DNA of 64,000 nucleotides from NCBI GenBank assembly GCA_963835135.1, contig CAWIEF010000003.1, positions 1,488,001 through 1,552,000 on the forward strand, in the 5' to 3' direction. This DNA comes from JAVVHH01 sp963835135 (GTDB taxonomy: Bacteria > Pseudomonadota > Alphaproteobacteria > Acetobacterales > Acetobacteraceae). Position 1 is the stretch's first letter, and the number at the start of each line of letters is the position of its first letter. A program made the translations under genes and the position numbers. Positions 8,341 through 16,860 of the stretch are shown here, one piece after another. Under the pieces are notes generated by a model. It saw only the letters and a list, made by a program, of their open reading frames with translations, was not told the DNA's origin and made no database searches.

Positions 8341-10560
8341 ATGAAGTTCGACACACCGGCCACCAGCAACCCGATCGACCAGCTCAAGGTGGTCGGCAAG
8401 GCCCATGACCGCATCGACGGGCCGAAGAAGACCACCGGCACCGCCCCCTATGCCTACGAGCGGCACGACGTGGTGCCGAACCAGGCCTATGGTTACGTGG
8501 TCGGCTCGGCGATCCCCAAGGGCCGGATCGACGCGATGCACGTCGACGAGGCCAAGGCCGCGCCGGGCGTGCTGGCCGTGGTCACCACCCTCGCCGTCCC
8601 GCAACTGCCGATCAGCAAGATGAACGTCGCCCGCCTGTTCGGCGGCGCGGACATCGAGCACTACCACCAGGCGATCGCCGTGGTCGTGGCGGAAAGCTTC
8701 GAACAGGCCCGGGCGGCTGCGATGCTGATCCGCACCGAGTACACGCAGCAGCCCGGCCGCTACGATCTCGCCACACTCGCGCCCGACGCCAAGCTCGTCA
8801 GCGCCGATAGCGGCGAGGGCAGCGGCGGCAACGGCATCGACCGCGTCGGCGACTTCGAAGCTGCCTTCGCTGCCGCCCCGGTCACGCTCGATGCGGCTTA
8901 CACTACGCCCGACGAGAGCCACGCCATGATGGAGCCGCACGCGACGGTCGCGGCCTGGGATGGCGACAAGCTGACGGTGTGGACCTCGAACCAGATGGTC
9001 GCCTGGGGCAAGCGGGACGTGGCCTCGAGCCTGGATATTCCGGCCGATAACGTCCATCTGTTGTCGCCCTACGTCGGTGGCGGCTTCGGCGGCAAGCTAT
9101 TCGTTCGCTCGGACGTCGTGCTCGCCGCCATCGGCGCGCGCGCGGCCAAGCGGCCCGTAAAGCTCGCCCTGACCCGGCCGATGATCTTCAACAACACCAC
9201 CCACCGGCCGGCCACGATCCAACGCATCCGCATCGGCGCGGAGCGCGACGGCACCATCACCGCGATCGGGCATGAGAGCACGTCCGGCAACCTGCCGAAG
9301 GGCAAGCCGGAGACGGCGGTGTCGCAGACCAAGCTGCTGTACGCCGGCGCCAACCGGCTGACGGCGATGCGGCTGGCCGAGATGGACTTGCCGGAGGGCA
9401 ACTCGATGCGGGCGCCGGGCGAGGCGCCGGGGCTGATGGCGCTCGAGATCGCCATGGACGAGATGGCGGAGAAGCTCGGGATGGACCCGGTCGAGTTCCG
9501 TATCAAGAACGATACGCAGACGGATCCGGAGAAACCCGGCCGCCCGTTCTCGCAGCGCCAGCTCGTCACCTGCCTGCAGCGCGGCGCCGAAACGTTCGGC
9601 TGGGACCGGCGCAAGGCGAAACCCGCATCGGTGCGGGATGGCAAGTGGCTGCTCGGCATGGGCATGGCGGCCGGGTTTCGCAACAACTTGCTGGTGAAGT
9701 CAGGCGCGCGCGTTCGGCTCGACCAGAGCGGGACCGTGACGGTCGAGACCGATATGACCGACATCGGCACCGGCAGCTACACCATCATCGCCCAGACGGC
9801 GGCGGAGATGATGGGCGTGGACATGGACCGGGTCGTGGTGAAGCTCGGCGACTCGGCCTATCCGGTGTCGGCCGGGTCCGGCGGTCAGTTCGGCGCCAAC
9901 AACTCGACCGCGGGCGTCTATGCCGCGTGCGTCCAACTCCGCGACGCGGTCGCGTCCAAGCTCGGCTTCAATGCGGCCGACGCGGCGTTCGCCAATGGCC
10001 GGGTCAGTTCTGGAAACCGAGACGCGGCACTCGAGGCGGCCGCGCGGGACGGCGCTTTGGTGGGCGAGGACTCGATCGAGTACGGCGATCTGAGCAAGCA
10101 GTATCAGCAGTCGACGTTTGCCGGGCACTTCGTCGAGGTGGGCGTCGACCGGTTCACCGGCGAGATCCGGGTGCGGCGCATGTTGGCGGTCTGTGCGGCC
10201 GGACGGATCCTCAATCCGAAGTCGGCCCGCAGCCAGGTGATCGGCGCGATGACGATGGGCGTCGGCGGGGCGCTGATGGAGGCGCTCGAAGTCGATACCA
10301 AGCGGGGCTTCTTCGTCAATCACGACCTCGCCCTCTACGAGGTGCCGGTCCATGCCGACATCCCACACCAGGAGGTGGTGTTCCTCGAGGAGGCCGACCC
10401 GATCTCGTCGCCGATGAAGGCAAAGGGCGTCGGCGAGTTGGGGATCTGCGGTGTCGCCGCGGCGGTCGCCAACGCGATCTACAATGCGACGGGCGTCCGG
10501 GTGCGGGACTACCCGATCACGCTCGACAAGCTGATCGCGCACCTGCCCGCGGTGGCGTAG
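8341..10560 (+). CDS. paoC: Molybdenum hydroxylase catalytic subunit, PaoC type
   Basis: Molybdopterin-binding subunit, 739 residues, typical of PaoC. ATG at 8341 follows the paoB stop by two bases; the longer open frame upstream is a shadow of paoB. The molybdenum-cofactor region includes SPYVGGGFGGKL and MRAPGEAPG. The C-terminal KGVGELGICGVAAAVANAI holds the invariant active-site Glu. The protein has no export signal of its own and should ride with PaoA through Tat. No PaoD/XdhC-type cofactor-insertion chaperone follows within the window; one must be encoded elsewhere if the enzyme is active. The stop lies one base from the convergent gntR stop. Confidence 0.93.
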   Translation: MKFDTPATSNPIDQLKVVGKAHDRIDGPKKTTGTAPYAYERHDVVPNQAYGYVVGSAIPKGRIDAMHVDEAKAAPGVLAVVTTLAVPQLPISKMNVARLFGGADIEHYHQAIAVVVAESFEQARAAAMLIRTEYTQQPGRYDLATLAPDAKLVSADSGEGSGGNGIDRVGDFEAAFAAAPVTLDAAYTTPDESHAMMEPHATVAAWDGDKLTVWTSNQMVAWGKRDVASSLDIPADNVHLLSPYVGGGFGGKLFVRSDVVLAAIGARAAKRPVKLALTRPMIFNNTTHRPATIQRIRIGAERDGTITAIGHESTSGNLPKGKPETAVSQTKLLYAGANRLTAMRLAEMDLPEGNSMRAPGEAPGLMALEIAMDEMAEKLGMDPVEFRIKNDTQTDPEKPGRPFSQRQLVTCLQRGAETFGWDRRKAKPASVRDGKWLLGMGMAAGFRNNLLVKSGARVRLDQSGTVTVETDMTDIGTGSYTIIAQTAAEMMGVDMDRVVVKLGDSAYPVSAGSGGQFGANNSTAGVYAACVQLRDAVASKLGFNAADAAFANGRVSSGNRDAALEAAARDGALVGEDSIEYGDLSKQYQQSTFAGHFVEVGVDRFTGEIRVRRMLAVCAAGRILNPKSARSQVIGAMTMGVGGALMEALEVDTKRGFFVNHDLALYEVPVHADIPHQEVVFLEEADPISSPMKAKGVGELGICGVAAAVANAIYNATGVRVRDYPITLDKLIAHLPAVA

Positions 10561-10561
10561 C

Positions 10562-11329
10562 TCAGCTCGCGTCGCGTTCCGGCGGTTCGGCCGCCGCCGC
10601 GCGCGCTTGGCGCGGGCGGTGGCGGTTCGGCCGCGGGCCGCCCTCGTCCCAGGCGAAAAGCTGGGGGTGGGCCGCCATACTCAGCTCGATGGAGACGAAC
10701 ACGCCGCGGAGGTGCTCGCGCATGGCGTCGGCAGCGCCCGACGCGTCGCGGGCGATCACGCGGTCGACGATCCGGTGGTGCTCGACAAGGATCGATTGCC
10801 GCTTGGTGAGCCGCTGCAGCGACAGGTAGCGGACGCGATCGATGACGGCCTTGGCGGAGTGGACCACGCCCCAGGCGGCGCTCTGGCCGGCCATGTCGAT
10901 CAATGTGCGATGAAGCCTGTCGTCGGCCGTGAAGAAGCTGTCTTCGTCGGTGGCACGGTGCTGTTCGGCGAGGACGGCTTTCAACTCGTCTCCTTGCGCC
11001 GGCGTGCATCGTCGTGCGGCGTCGAGGATGGCGGTGCACTCCAAGGCCTCGCGTACGAACTGGCTGCTCATCACCGAGGCGGGAAGGATCGGTGAGACGA
11101 AGGTGCCGAACCGGGGCCTGATCTCGACCAGGCTCTCCTCTTCAAGCTTGCCGAGCGCCTCCCGGATGGGCGTCCGGCTGACGCCGAGCGAGACCGCCAG
11201 CTCGTTCTCCGACAGGCACTGCAAGGGGCGGAGCGCGCCGGTGACGATACGGTGGCGAAGGTCGTCGTAGATCTGCATCGAGGTGGTCGTTCGCCGGGGC
11301 CGCTCTCCCTTCGGGTCCATTGCAGGCAT
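10562..11329 (-). CDS. GntR family transcriptional regulator, FCD (FadR-like) subfamily
   Basis: A 255-residue repressor-type regulator. The N-terminal winged helix (residues about 17-85) contains the recognition region LSENELAVSLGVSRTPIREAL. The C-terminal FCD ligand domain carries the metal-ligand pattern DDRLHRTL, HHRIVDRV and MREHLRGV. A basic, Ala-rich tail follows. It is divergent from the IlvD/Edd dehydratase gene with a 159-bp gap that contains a near-palindromic candidate operator, so it most likely controls dehydratase-rraA. FCD regulators usually respond to small organic acids such as sugar acids; that fits the neighbours but is inference. Confidence 0.9.
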   Translation of the reverse strand: MPAMDPKGERPRRTTTSMQIYDDLRHRIVTGALRPLQCLSENELAVSLGVSRTPIREALGKLEEESLVEIRPRFGTFVSPILPASVMSSQFVREALECTAILDAARRCTPAQGDELKAVLAEQHRATDEDSFFTADDRLHRTLIDMAGQSAAWGVVHSAKAVIDRVRYLSLQRLTKRQSILVEHHRIVDRVIARDASGAADAMREHLRGVFVSIELSMAAHPQLFAWDEGGPRPNRHRPRQARAAAAEPPERDAS

Positions 11330-11397
11330 GCGTTGCCTCGTCTTATCTGGACATAGCAGGCGGGCTGGACCGGTGCTGTGTCAACGATCGCGTTGAC

Positions 11398-11407
11398 TTG
11401 TATGCAA
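11398..11407. promoter_or_regulatory. Candidate GntR operator overlapping a -35-like element
   Basis: TTGTATGCAA matches its own inverse complement at eight of ten positions and resembles the TTGTATACAA-type sites of FCD-family GntR regulators. It sits between the divergent gntR and dehydratase genes and overlaps TTGACT at 11393-11398, a possible -35 box for the dehydratase promoter. A convincing -10 box is not obvious. A site here would block the dehydratase promoter. Confidence 0.4.
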
Positions 11408-11488
11408 GAAGTTCCGCGTGCTTAGATCGAGCTTTCGTCGCCCGGGCCGGTCGCGCGCTGCCTCCGGCGATCACCAAGGAACGACGCC

Positions 11489-13282
11489 ATGCCTGATACC
11501 CCAATGACCCCTCCCGCACTCGAGCCCGGCGACATTCCGGATCGGCCGCTCTCCCGGCGCGACCCGTCCTCGCTGCGGTCCGCGCGCTGGTTTGGGCCGG
11601 CGGACCTGCGATCGTTCGGGCATCGGAGCCGGGCGATGCAGATGGGCTACGCGCCGGAGGAGTGGGCCGGCAAGCCGGTGATCGGGATCCTGAACACCTG
11701 GTCGGACCTGCAGCCCTGCCACATGCATTTCAAGACGCGGGTCGACGACGTCAAGCGGGGCATCCTCATGGCGGGCGGCTTCCCGGTCGAGTTGCCGGCG
11801 CAGTCGATGAGCGAGAGCTACCTGAAGCCGACGTCGATGCTATACCGCAACATGCTGGCCATGGAAGCCGAGGAGCTGCTGCGGGCGCACCCGATCGACG
11901 GCGCGGTGCTGATGGGCGGCTGCGACAAGTCGACGCCCGGGCTGATGCTGGGGGCGATCAGTATGAACATCCCGGCGATCTTCATGCCGGCGGGGCCCAT
12001 GCTCCGCGGCAACTGGCAAGGCAAGGTGCTCGGGTCCGGCTCCGATAGCTGGAAGTATTGGGACGAGCTGCGGGCGGGCAAAATCACCGACCAGGATTGG
12101 CTTGGCGTCGAGGGCGGCATCGCGCGGTCGTATGGGACCTGCATGACCATGGGCACCGCAAGCACGATGACGGCGATCGCCGAGGCGTGCGGCATGGTCC
12201 TGCCGGGCGGCAGCTCGATCCCTGCGGCCGATGCCGGGCACATCCGGCTCGCCTCGGAGAGCGGGCGGCGGATCGTGGACATGGTGTGGGAGGATCTCAC
12301 GCCGCAGATGATCTTGACCCGGCCCGCCTTCGAGAACGCCATCGCGGTCGCCATGGCGATGGGCTGCTCGACCAATGCGATCATCCACCTGATCGCGATG
12401 GCGCGCCGGGCCGGGCAGGATATCGGGCTGGAGGATTTCGAACGGTATAGCCGCAAGGTGCCGGTGATCGGCAACGTGAGGCCGAGCGGCGACCAATACC
12501 TGATGGAAGATTTCTTCTACGCCGGCGGCATCCGCGGGCTGATGCAGAACATCCGCGAGCATCTGCAGCTGGATTGCCTGACGGTCACGGGTCGCACCCT
12601 GGGCGAGAACATCGAAGGCGCGCGGGTGTACAACCCAGACGTCATCCGGCCGGTGGACAAGCCGATCTACGGCGAGGGGTCGCTGGCGGTGCTGCACGGC
12701 AATCTCGCGCCCGATGGTTGCGTGATCAAGCCGGCGGCGATGGACCAGCGCTTCCTGAGGCATTCCGGCCCCGCCGTCGTGTTCGACGACTATCCGTCCA
12801 TGAAGAAGGCAGTCGACGACGAGACCTGGGACATCACCGCCGACCACGTGCTGGTGCTGCGCAACGCGGGCCCGCAGGGCGGGCCGGGGATGCCCGAATG
12901 GGGCATGCTGCCGATGCCGAAGACACTGCTCAAGCAGGGCCACCGCGACATGCTGCGCATGAGCGACGCGCGGATGAGCGGCACGAGCTATGGCGCCTGC
13001 GTGCTGCACGTCAGCCCCGAGAGCTTCGTCGGCGGGCCGCTGGCGCTGCTGCAGACCGGCGATATCGTGACGCTCGACGTCGATGCGCGGACGATCCGGA
13101 TGGAGGTGTCAGACGAGGAGTTGGCGCGCCGCCGGGCCGCGTGGGTGCCGCCGGCGCCGCGCTACGAACGCGGCTACGGCTATATGTTCAGCAAGCACAT
13201 CCAGCAGGCCAGCGAGGGCTGCGATTTCGATTTCTTGCGGACCGAGTTCGGCGCGCCGGTGCCCGAGCCTGTGATCTACTGA
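11489..13282 (+). CDS. IlvD/Edd family dehydratase (sugar-acid or dihydroxy-acid dehydratase)
   Basis: A 597-residue iron-sulfur dehydratase. It carries the family signatures GGCDKSTPG (cluster Cys plus catalytic surroundings, around residue 148) and CSTNAIIHLIAMARRAG. The late motif MSDARMSGTSYGACVLHV is also complete, and Cys ligands are intact. Length and the pairing with an FCD regulator and an RraA-like lyase point to the pentonate/sugar-acid branch (for example L-arabinonate or xylonate dehydratase) rather than biosynthetic IlvD; this is inference. Product would be a 2-keto-3-deoxy acid. The stop overlaps the next start by one base (TGATG), indicating co-translation. Confidence 0.88.
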   Translation: MPDTPMTPPALEPGDIPDRPLSRRDPSSLRSARWFGPADLRSFGHRSRAMQMGYAPEEWAGKPVIGILNTWSDLQPCHMHFKTRVDDVKRGILMAGGFPVELPAQSMSESYLKPTSMLYRNMLAMEAEELLRAHPIDGAVLMGGCDKSTPGLMLGAISMNIPAIFMPAGPMLRGNWQGKVLGSGSDSWKYWDELRAGKITDQDWLGVEGGIARSYGTCMTMGTASTMTAIAEACGMVLPGGSSIPAADAGHIRLASESGRRIVDMVWEDLTPQMILTRPAFENAIAVAMAMGCSTNAIIHLIAMARRAGQDIGLEDFERYSRKVPVIGNVRPSGDQYLMEDFFYAGGIRGLMQNIREHLQLDCLTVTGRTLGENIEGARVYNPDVIRPVDKPIYGEGSLAVLHGNLAPDGCVIKPAAMDQRFLRHSGPAVVFDDYPSMKKAVDDETWDITADHVLVLRNAGPQGGPGMPEWGMLPMPKTLLKQGHRDMLRMSDARMSGTSYGACVLHVSPESFVGGPLALLQTGDIVTLDVDARTIRMEVSDEELARRRAAWVPPAPRYERGYGYMFSKHIQQASEGCDFDFLRTEFGAPVPEPVIY

Positions 13283-13995
13283 TGCACGCCAGCCTGCGCG
13301 ACAAGCTCCGCGGCGTCAGCACGGCGACATTGGCCAGCGCGCTGTTCAAGCGCGGCCTGCGCCACCAGATGGTGCAGGGCGTGGTGCCGTTGAGCGCGCC
13401 CCGCGGCGGCAGCATGGTCGGCCCGGCCTACACGCTGCGCTACATCCCTGCTCGCGAAGACCTCAACACGATGGACGTCTTCCGCAACCACGCGCATCCG
13501 CAGCGCAAGGCGGTCGAGGAGTGCCCTGAGGGCGCGGTGTTCATGATCGACAGCCGCAAGGACCCGCGCGCGGCCTCGGCGGGCGGCATCCTGGCCACGC
13601 GCTTGATGGTCCGGGGGTGCGCCGGCATGGTGACCGATGGCGGTTTCCGCGACTCAGTCGAGATCGGCGCGCTCGCCATGCCGTCCTATCACGCGCGGCC
13701 GTCAGCGCCGACCAACCTGACGATCCATCAGGCGATCGACATCAACGTACCGATCGGGTGCGGCGACGCGCCGGTCTTCCCGGGCGACATCGTCGTGGGC
13801 GACGGCGACGGAGTGATTGTCATCCCGGCCGGGATCGCCGAAGAGATCGCCCGCGAGGCGGTCGAGATGACGGCGTTCGAGGATTTCGTGATCGAGCAGG
13901 TGCGGGGCGGGCAGAGAACGTTCGGCCTCTATCCGCCGACGGACGAGAGCAACCTCGAGCGGTTCGCGGCGTGGCGGAAGGAGCACGGGCGGTAG
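13282..13995 (+). CDS. RraA/HMG aldolase-like protein
   Basis: A 237-residue member of the RraA superfamily (formerly labelled dimethylmenaquinone methyltransferase). The superfamily covers RNase E inhibitors, 4-hydroxy-4-methyl-2-oxoglutarate aldolases and oxaloacetate decarboxylases. The aldolase-type active-site region GCAGMVTDGGFRDS, with the Arg/Asp pair, is visible. PGDIVVGDGDGVIVIPAG near the C-terminus is the other family signature. Coupling to the upstream dehydratase argues for a metabolic lyase acting on the dehydratase product or a related keto acid, not for RNase E control. The following 107 bp holds only repeat copy B. Confidence 0.82.
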   Translation: MHASLRDKLRGVSTATLASALFKRGLRHQMVQGVVPLSAPRGGSMVGPAYTLRYIPAREDLNTMDVFRNHAHPQRKAVEECPEGAVFMIDSRKDPRAASAGGILATRLMVRGCAGMVTDGGFRDSVEIGALAMPSYHARPSAPTNLTIHQAIDINVPIGCGDAPVFPGDIVVGDGDGVIVIPAGIAEEIAREAVEMTAFEDFVIEQVRGGQRTFGLYPPTDESNLERFAAWRKEHGR

Positions 13996-14012
13996 GTGCC
14001 GCCAAATCCGCG

Positions 14013-14106
14013 TCATCGCGAGACGCCTCTTCGCGTCGTGGTGATCCATCGGCAAAGAGCGCGCATGCCGCGCTGGATCGCCGCGTCGCTGCGCTCCTCG
14101 CGATGA
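14013..14106. repeat. Dispersed repeat with terminal inverted repeats, copy B
   Basis: A 94-bp element bounded by TCATCGCGAG (14013-14022) and CTCGCGATGA (14097-14106). It has the same length and end sequences as copy A, but its internal left half has diverged. The right half, from CTGGATCGCCGCG onward, is nearly identical to that of copy C. It separates the RraA-like gene from livG, and the right end contains the ATG proposed for livG. Confidence 0.82.
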
Positions 14107-14873
14107 CCGAGTACGAGATGCTCTCCGTCCGGGAGATACGGCGAAGCTTCTACGGCGTGCCGGTGCTGCACGACTTGTCGCTCACGGTCGAGGCCGGCAC
14201 GATCACCGGGCTGATCGGGCCGAACGGCGCCGGCAAGTCCACGCTGTTCAACGTGATCTCCGGGCTACTGCGCCCGGAGGGCGGGAGCGTCTCGCTGGGG
14301 GGGCGCGACGTGACGGGGGCGGCGCCGGAGCGGCTGGTGCGGGCCGGGCTGGTACGGACGTTCCAGTTGGCGCGCGGGTTCCCGAAGCTCTCGGTCTTCC
14401 AGCACCTGATGCTCTACGCGCCGCTACAGCCCGGCGAGCACATGCTGCCTGCCATCTTCGGCAGCCGCGCGGCCCGTGCCCGGGAGCGGGCGAATGCGGA
14501 GCAAGCCTGGGCGGTCGCACGGCGGCTCCGCCTCGAGCACATGCTGGATTATCCCATCACCTCGCTGTCCGGCGGACAGAAGAAGCTGGTCGAGATCGGG
14601 CGCGCGCTCATGGCGTCGCCGTCGCTGATCCTGCTCGACGAGCCGATGGCGGGCGTGAACCCGACGCTGGGCGGGCAGATCGCCGACCATCTCCTGGCGC
14701 TGCAGGCCGACGGCATGACGATCTGCCTGATCGAGCACGACATGTCGTTGATCCGCCGCCTGTGCGACCCGGTCGTCGTGTTGGCCGAGGGGCGGACGCT
14801 CATGACGGGCCGCTTTGAGGAAGTCGTAGCCGATCCACGCGTGCAGGACGCCTATCTAGGCCTGCGGCATTGA
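14103..14873 (+). CDS. livG: Branched-chain amino acid-type ABC transporter ATPase LivG
   Basis: A 256-residue ATPase with Walker A GPNGAGKST, signature LSGGQKKLVEIGRAL, Walker B LILLDEPMAGVNP and a LivG-like insertion between Walker A and the signature. Two starts are possible: ATG 14103, which lies inside the terminal repeat of copy B, or ATG 14118, giving MLSVREIRRSFYG. Neither has a good Shine-Dalgarno, so the N-terminus is uncertain by five residues. The large open frame further upstream overlaps the RraA-like gene and is spurious. It works with LivF, the binding protein and LivH/LivM, all following in order. Context suggests proline-type substrates as well as branched-chain ones (inference). 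Confidence 0.9.
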   Translation: MTEYEMLSVREIRRSFYGVPVLHDLSLTVEAGTITGLIGPNGAGKSTLFNVISGLLRPEGGSVSLGGRDVTGAAPERLVRAGLVRTFQLARGFPKLSVFQHLMLYAPLQPGEHMLPAIFGSRAARARERANAEQAWAVARRLRLEHMLDYPITSLSGGQKKLVEIGRALMASPSLILLDEPMAGVNPTLGGQIADHLLALQADGMTICLIEHDMSLIRRLCDPVVVLAEGRTLMTGRFEEVVADPRVQDAYLGLRH

Positions 14874-15577
14874 GCATCCTGGCCGTCGAGGGGGTGGTCG
14901 GCGGGTATTCGGCGGCGGAACAGATCCTCAAGGGCGCATCGCTGCGGGTTGAGGCGGGCGAGATCGTGACGGTCATCGGGCCGAACGGGGCGGGCAAGTC
15001 GACGCTGCTGAAGGCGATCGCCGGACTTCTCGCCGTGACCGCCGGCACCGTCAGGCTGGCCGGGCGGGATGTCACGCAGGAGGATGCGCTCGGGCGGGCG
15101 CGGCGCGGCCTGTCGTTCGTCCCACAGGAGCGCAACGTGTTCGGCAGGCTGACGGTGGCGGAGAACCTGTCGATCAGCGCCTTCCTGCACCCAGCGCGGG
15201 CGAAGCGTCAGGTCGAGGCGATGTATGCGCGCTACCCGCTGCTGGGGTCGCGGCGGCGGGCGTTGGCGCGGACGTTGTCGGGCGGGCAGAGGCAGATCCT
15301 GGCGGTGGCGATGGGGCTGATGACGGAGCCGTCGCTGCTGCTGCTGGACGAGCCGACGGCCGGGCTGTCGCCGAAGGCAGCCGACGAGTTGTTCGAGGCG
15401 GTGCTCGCGCTGAACGAGGCGGGGATGCCGATCCTGATGGTGGAGCAGCACGCGATCGAGGCGTTGCAGATCTCGACGCGGGGATATGTGCTTGTGGCCG
15501 GGCGCGAGAGCGCGGAAGGCGCTGGCCCTGCGCTTGCAATCGATCCCGAAATCAGGCGGTTGTTCCTCGGCGGTTGA
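14870..15577 (+). CDS. livF: Branched-chain amino acid-type ABC transporter ATPase LivF
   Basis: A 235-residue ATPase of normal LivF length. Walker A GPNGAGKST, LivF-type FVPQERNVFGRLTVAENL, signature LSGGQRQILAVAMGL and Walker B LLLLDEPTAGLSP are all present. It starts with TTG at 14870, overlapping the livG stop by four bases. Partner of LivG on the cytoplasmic face of the transporter. Confidence 0.92.
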   Translation: MSILAVEGVVGGYSAAEQILKGASLRVEAGEIVTVIGPNGAGKSTLLKAIAGLLAVTAGTVRLAGRDVTQEDALGRARRGLSFVPQERNVFGRLTVAENLSISAFLHPARAKRQVEAMYARYPLLGSRRRALARTLSGGQRQILAVAMGLMTEPSLLLLDEPTAGLSPKAADELFEAVLALNEAGMPILMVEQHAIEALQISTRGYVLVAGRESAEGAGPALAIDPEIRRLFLGG

Positions 15578-15595
15578 AACGTGTTGGAGAAGCTC

Positions 15596-16777
15596 ATGGT
15601 ATCGCGGCGGGCAATTCTTGGGGCGGGCGCTCTGATGGCGATACCGGGCGCGCTCAGGGCGCAGGCTGGCCCGATCCGGCTCGGTGCGCTGGTTCCGTTG
15701 AGCGGCGCTGGCGGCTCGTATGGTCCAAGCATGGCGCGGGCGGCCAAGCTGGTGATCGACCAGGTCAACCAGGCGGGCGGCATCCTCGGGCGGCAGATCG
15801 AGCTGAGCGTGGTCGACGACCAGACCAATCCGGATGCGGGCGTGCGCGCTGCCCGGCAATTGATCGAGGTGACGAAGGTCGCCGCGATCATCGGGACGTG
15901 GGCGTCGTCCGTCACCACGGCGGTGGCGCCGCTTTGCTGGGAGAGCAAAACGTTTCTCACGACAGTGTCGGGGGCGGACTCCATCACGCAACTGCCAACC
16001 GACGGCTTCCTTATCCGCACGCAGCCAAACTCCGCGCTGCAGGGCACGAAGTTTGGCGAGTTCGCGCTCGAGCTGGGAGCGAAGAAGGTGTTCTTCATCT
16101 CGCCGCAGACGCCGTTCTACACGAGCGAGCTCGAGACGGTCACGGCGGTGGTCAAAGCGGCGGGGGGCGAGATCGGCACGCTGGTGTACGACGACCAGAA
16201 ACCGTCCTACCGCAGCGAAGTCGACACGATGCTGCGGTTCGCGCCCGACATGCTGATCCTGGGCGGCTACACGCCGGACACGATCGTCTTGATGAAGGAT
16301 CTGTTCCGGGCGGGATACAAGGGCAACAAACTCGCTTTCGCCTACTCGGTAAACCAGAAGCTGCTCGACGGCGTGCCGGCGAACGTGGCCGAGGGCTGCT
16401 ACACGTTGGCCCCCTCCCCGGCCGAAGGCAGCCCGGCCTATGCGGAGCTGGTCAAGCTGGTCGGGACCGAACATCCGGACCCTTACACCGCTCAGGTGTA
16501 CGATCAGGTGAACCTCGTGATCATGGCGATGGCGCTGTCCGGCAACCCGACTGGCGAGGGCATCAAGACGGCGGTCCGTGGCGTGAGCCAGGCGCCGAAC
16601 GGCAAAGTGGTGAGCAACGCGCTGGACGGGCTGAAGGCGATCGCGGCGAAAGAGCCGGTCGCGTACGAGGGCGCGTCGGGTCCATGCAAGTTCACGCCCA
16701 AGGGTGACATCCAGGACTCCAAGTTCCGATACGAGCAGGTGCAGTCCGGGGCGTTCAAGTTGCTGAAGATCGCGTAG
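15596..16777 (+). CDS. Branched-chain amino acid-type ABC transporter substrate-binding protein
   Basis: A 393-residue periplasmic binding protein of the LivK/peripla_BP_6 type. The start at ATG 15596 is preferred over GTG 15581 because GGAGA lies six bases upstream of it. The N-terminus MVSRRAILGAGALMAIPGALRAQA is an export signal with paired arginines, possibly Tat. The mature start GPIRLGALVPLSGAGGSYGPSMARAAKLV is the classic LivK opening, and GGILGRQIELSVVDDQTNPD follows. Its position between the ATPases and the permeases, with repeat copy C after it, mirrors the other two transporters in the window. Confidence 0.92.
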   Translation: MVSRRAILGAGALMAIPGALRAQAGPIRLGALVPLSGAGGSYGPSMARAAKLVIDQVNQAGGILGRQIELSVVDDQTNPDAGVRAARQLIEVTKVAAIIGTWASSVTTAVAPLCWESKTFLTTVSGADSITQLPTDGFLIRTQPNSALQGTKFGEFALELGAKKVFFISPQTPFYTSELETVTAVVKAAGGEIGTLVYDDQKPSYRSEVDTMLRFAPDMLILGGYTPDTIVLMKDLFRAGYKGNKLAFAYSVNQKLLDGVPANVAEGCYTLAPSPAEGSPAYAELVKLVGTEHPDPYTAQVYDQVNLVIMAMALSGNPTGEGIKTAVRGVSQAPNGKVVSNALDGLKAIAAKEPVAYEGASGPCKFTPKGDIQDSKFRYEQVQSGAFKLLKIA

Positions 16778-16800
16778 CACTCGATGATCGCTCGAGGTCG

Positions 16801-16849
16801 TTATCGCGAGCCGCTCTGGATTGCCGCGTCGCTACGCTCCTCGCGATGA
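16801..16849. repeat. Dispersed repeat with terminal inverted repeats, short copy C
   Basis: A 49-bp version: TTATCGCGAG at 16801-16810 and CTCGCGATGA at 16840-16849. The internal sequence CTGGATTGCCGCGTCGCT matches the right half of copy B with few changes, so it looks like an internally deleted copy. It lies in the gap between the binding-protein gene and livH, directly before the livH start. Confidence 0.8.
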
Positions 16850-16860
16850 CGGTGCATTGA

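Noticed and set aside
14852..16780. 642-aa minus-strand frame opposite livF and the binding-protein gene
   Set aside because: His/Arg-rich shadow of two well-supported genes.
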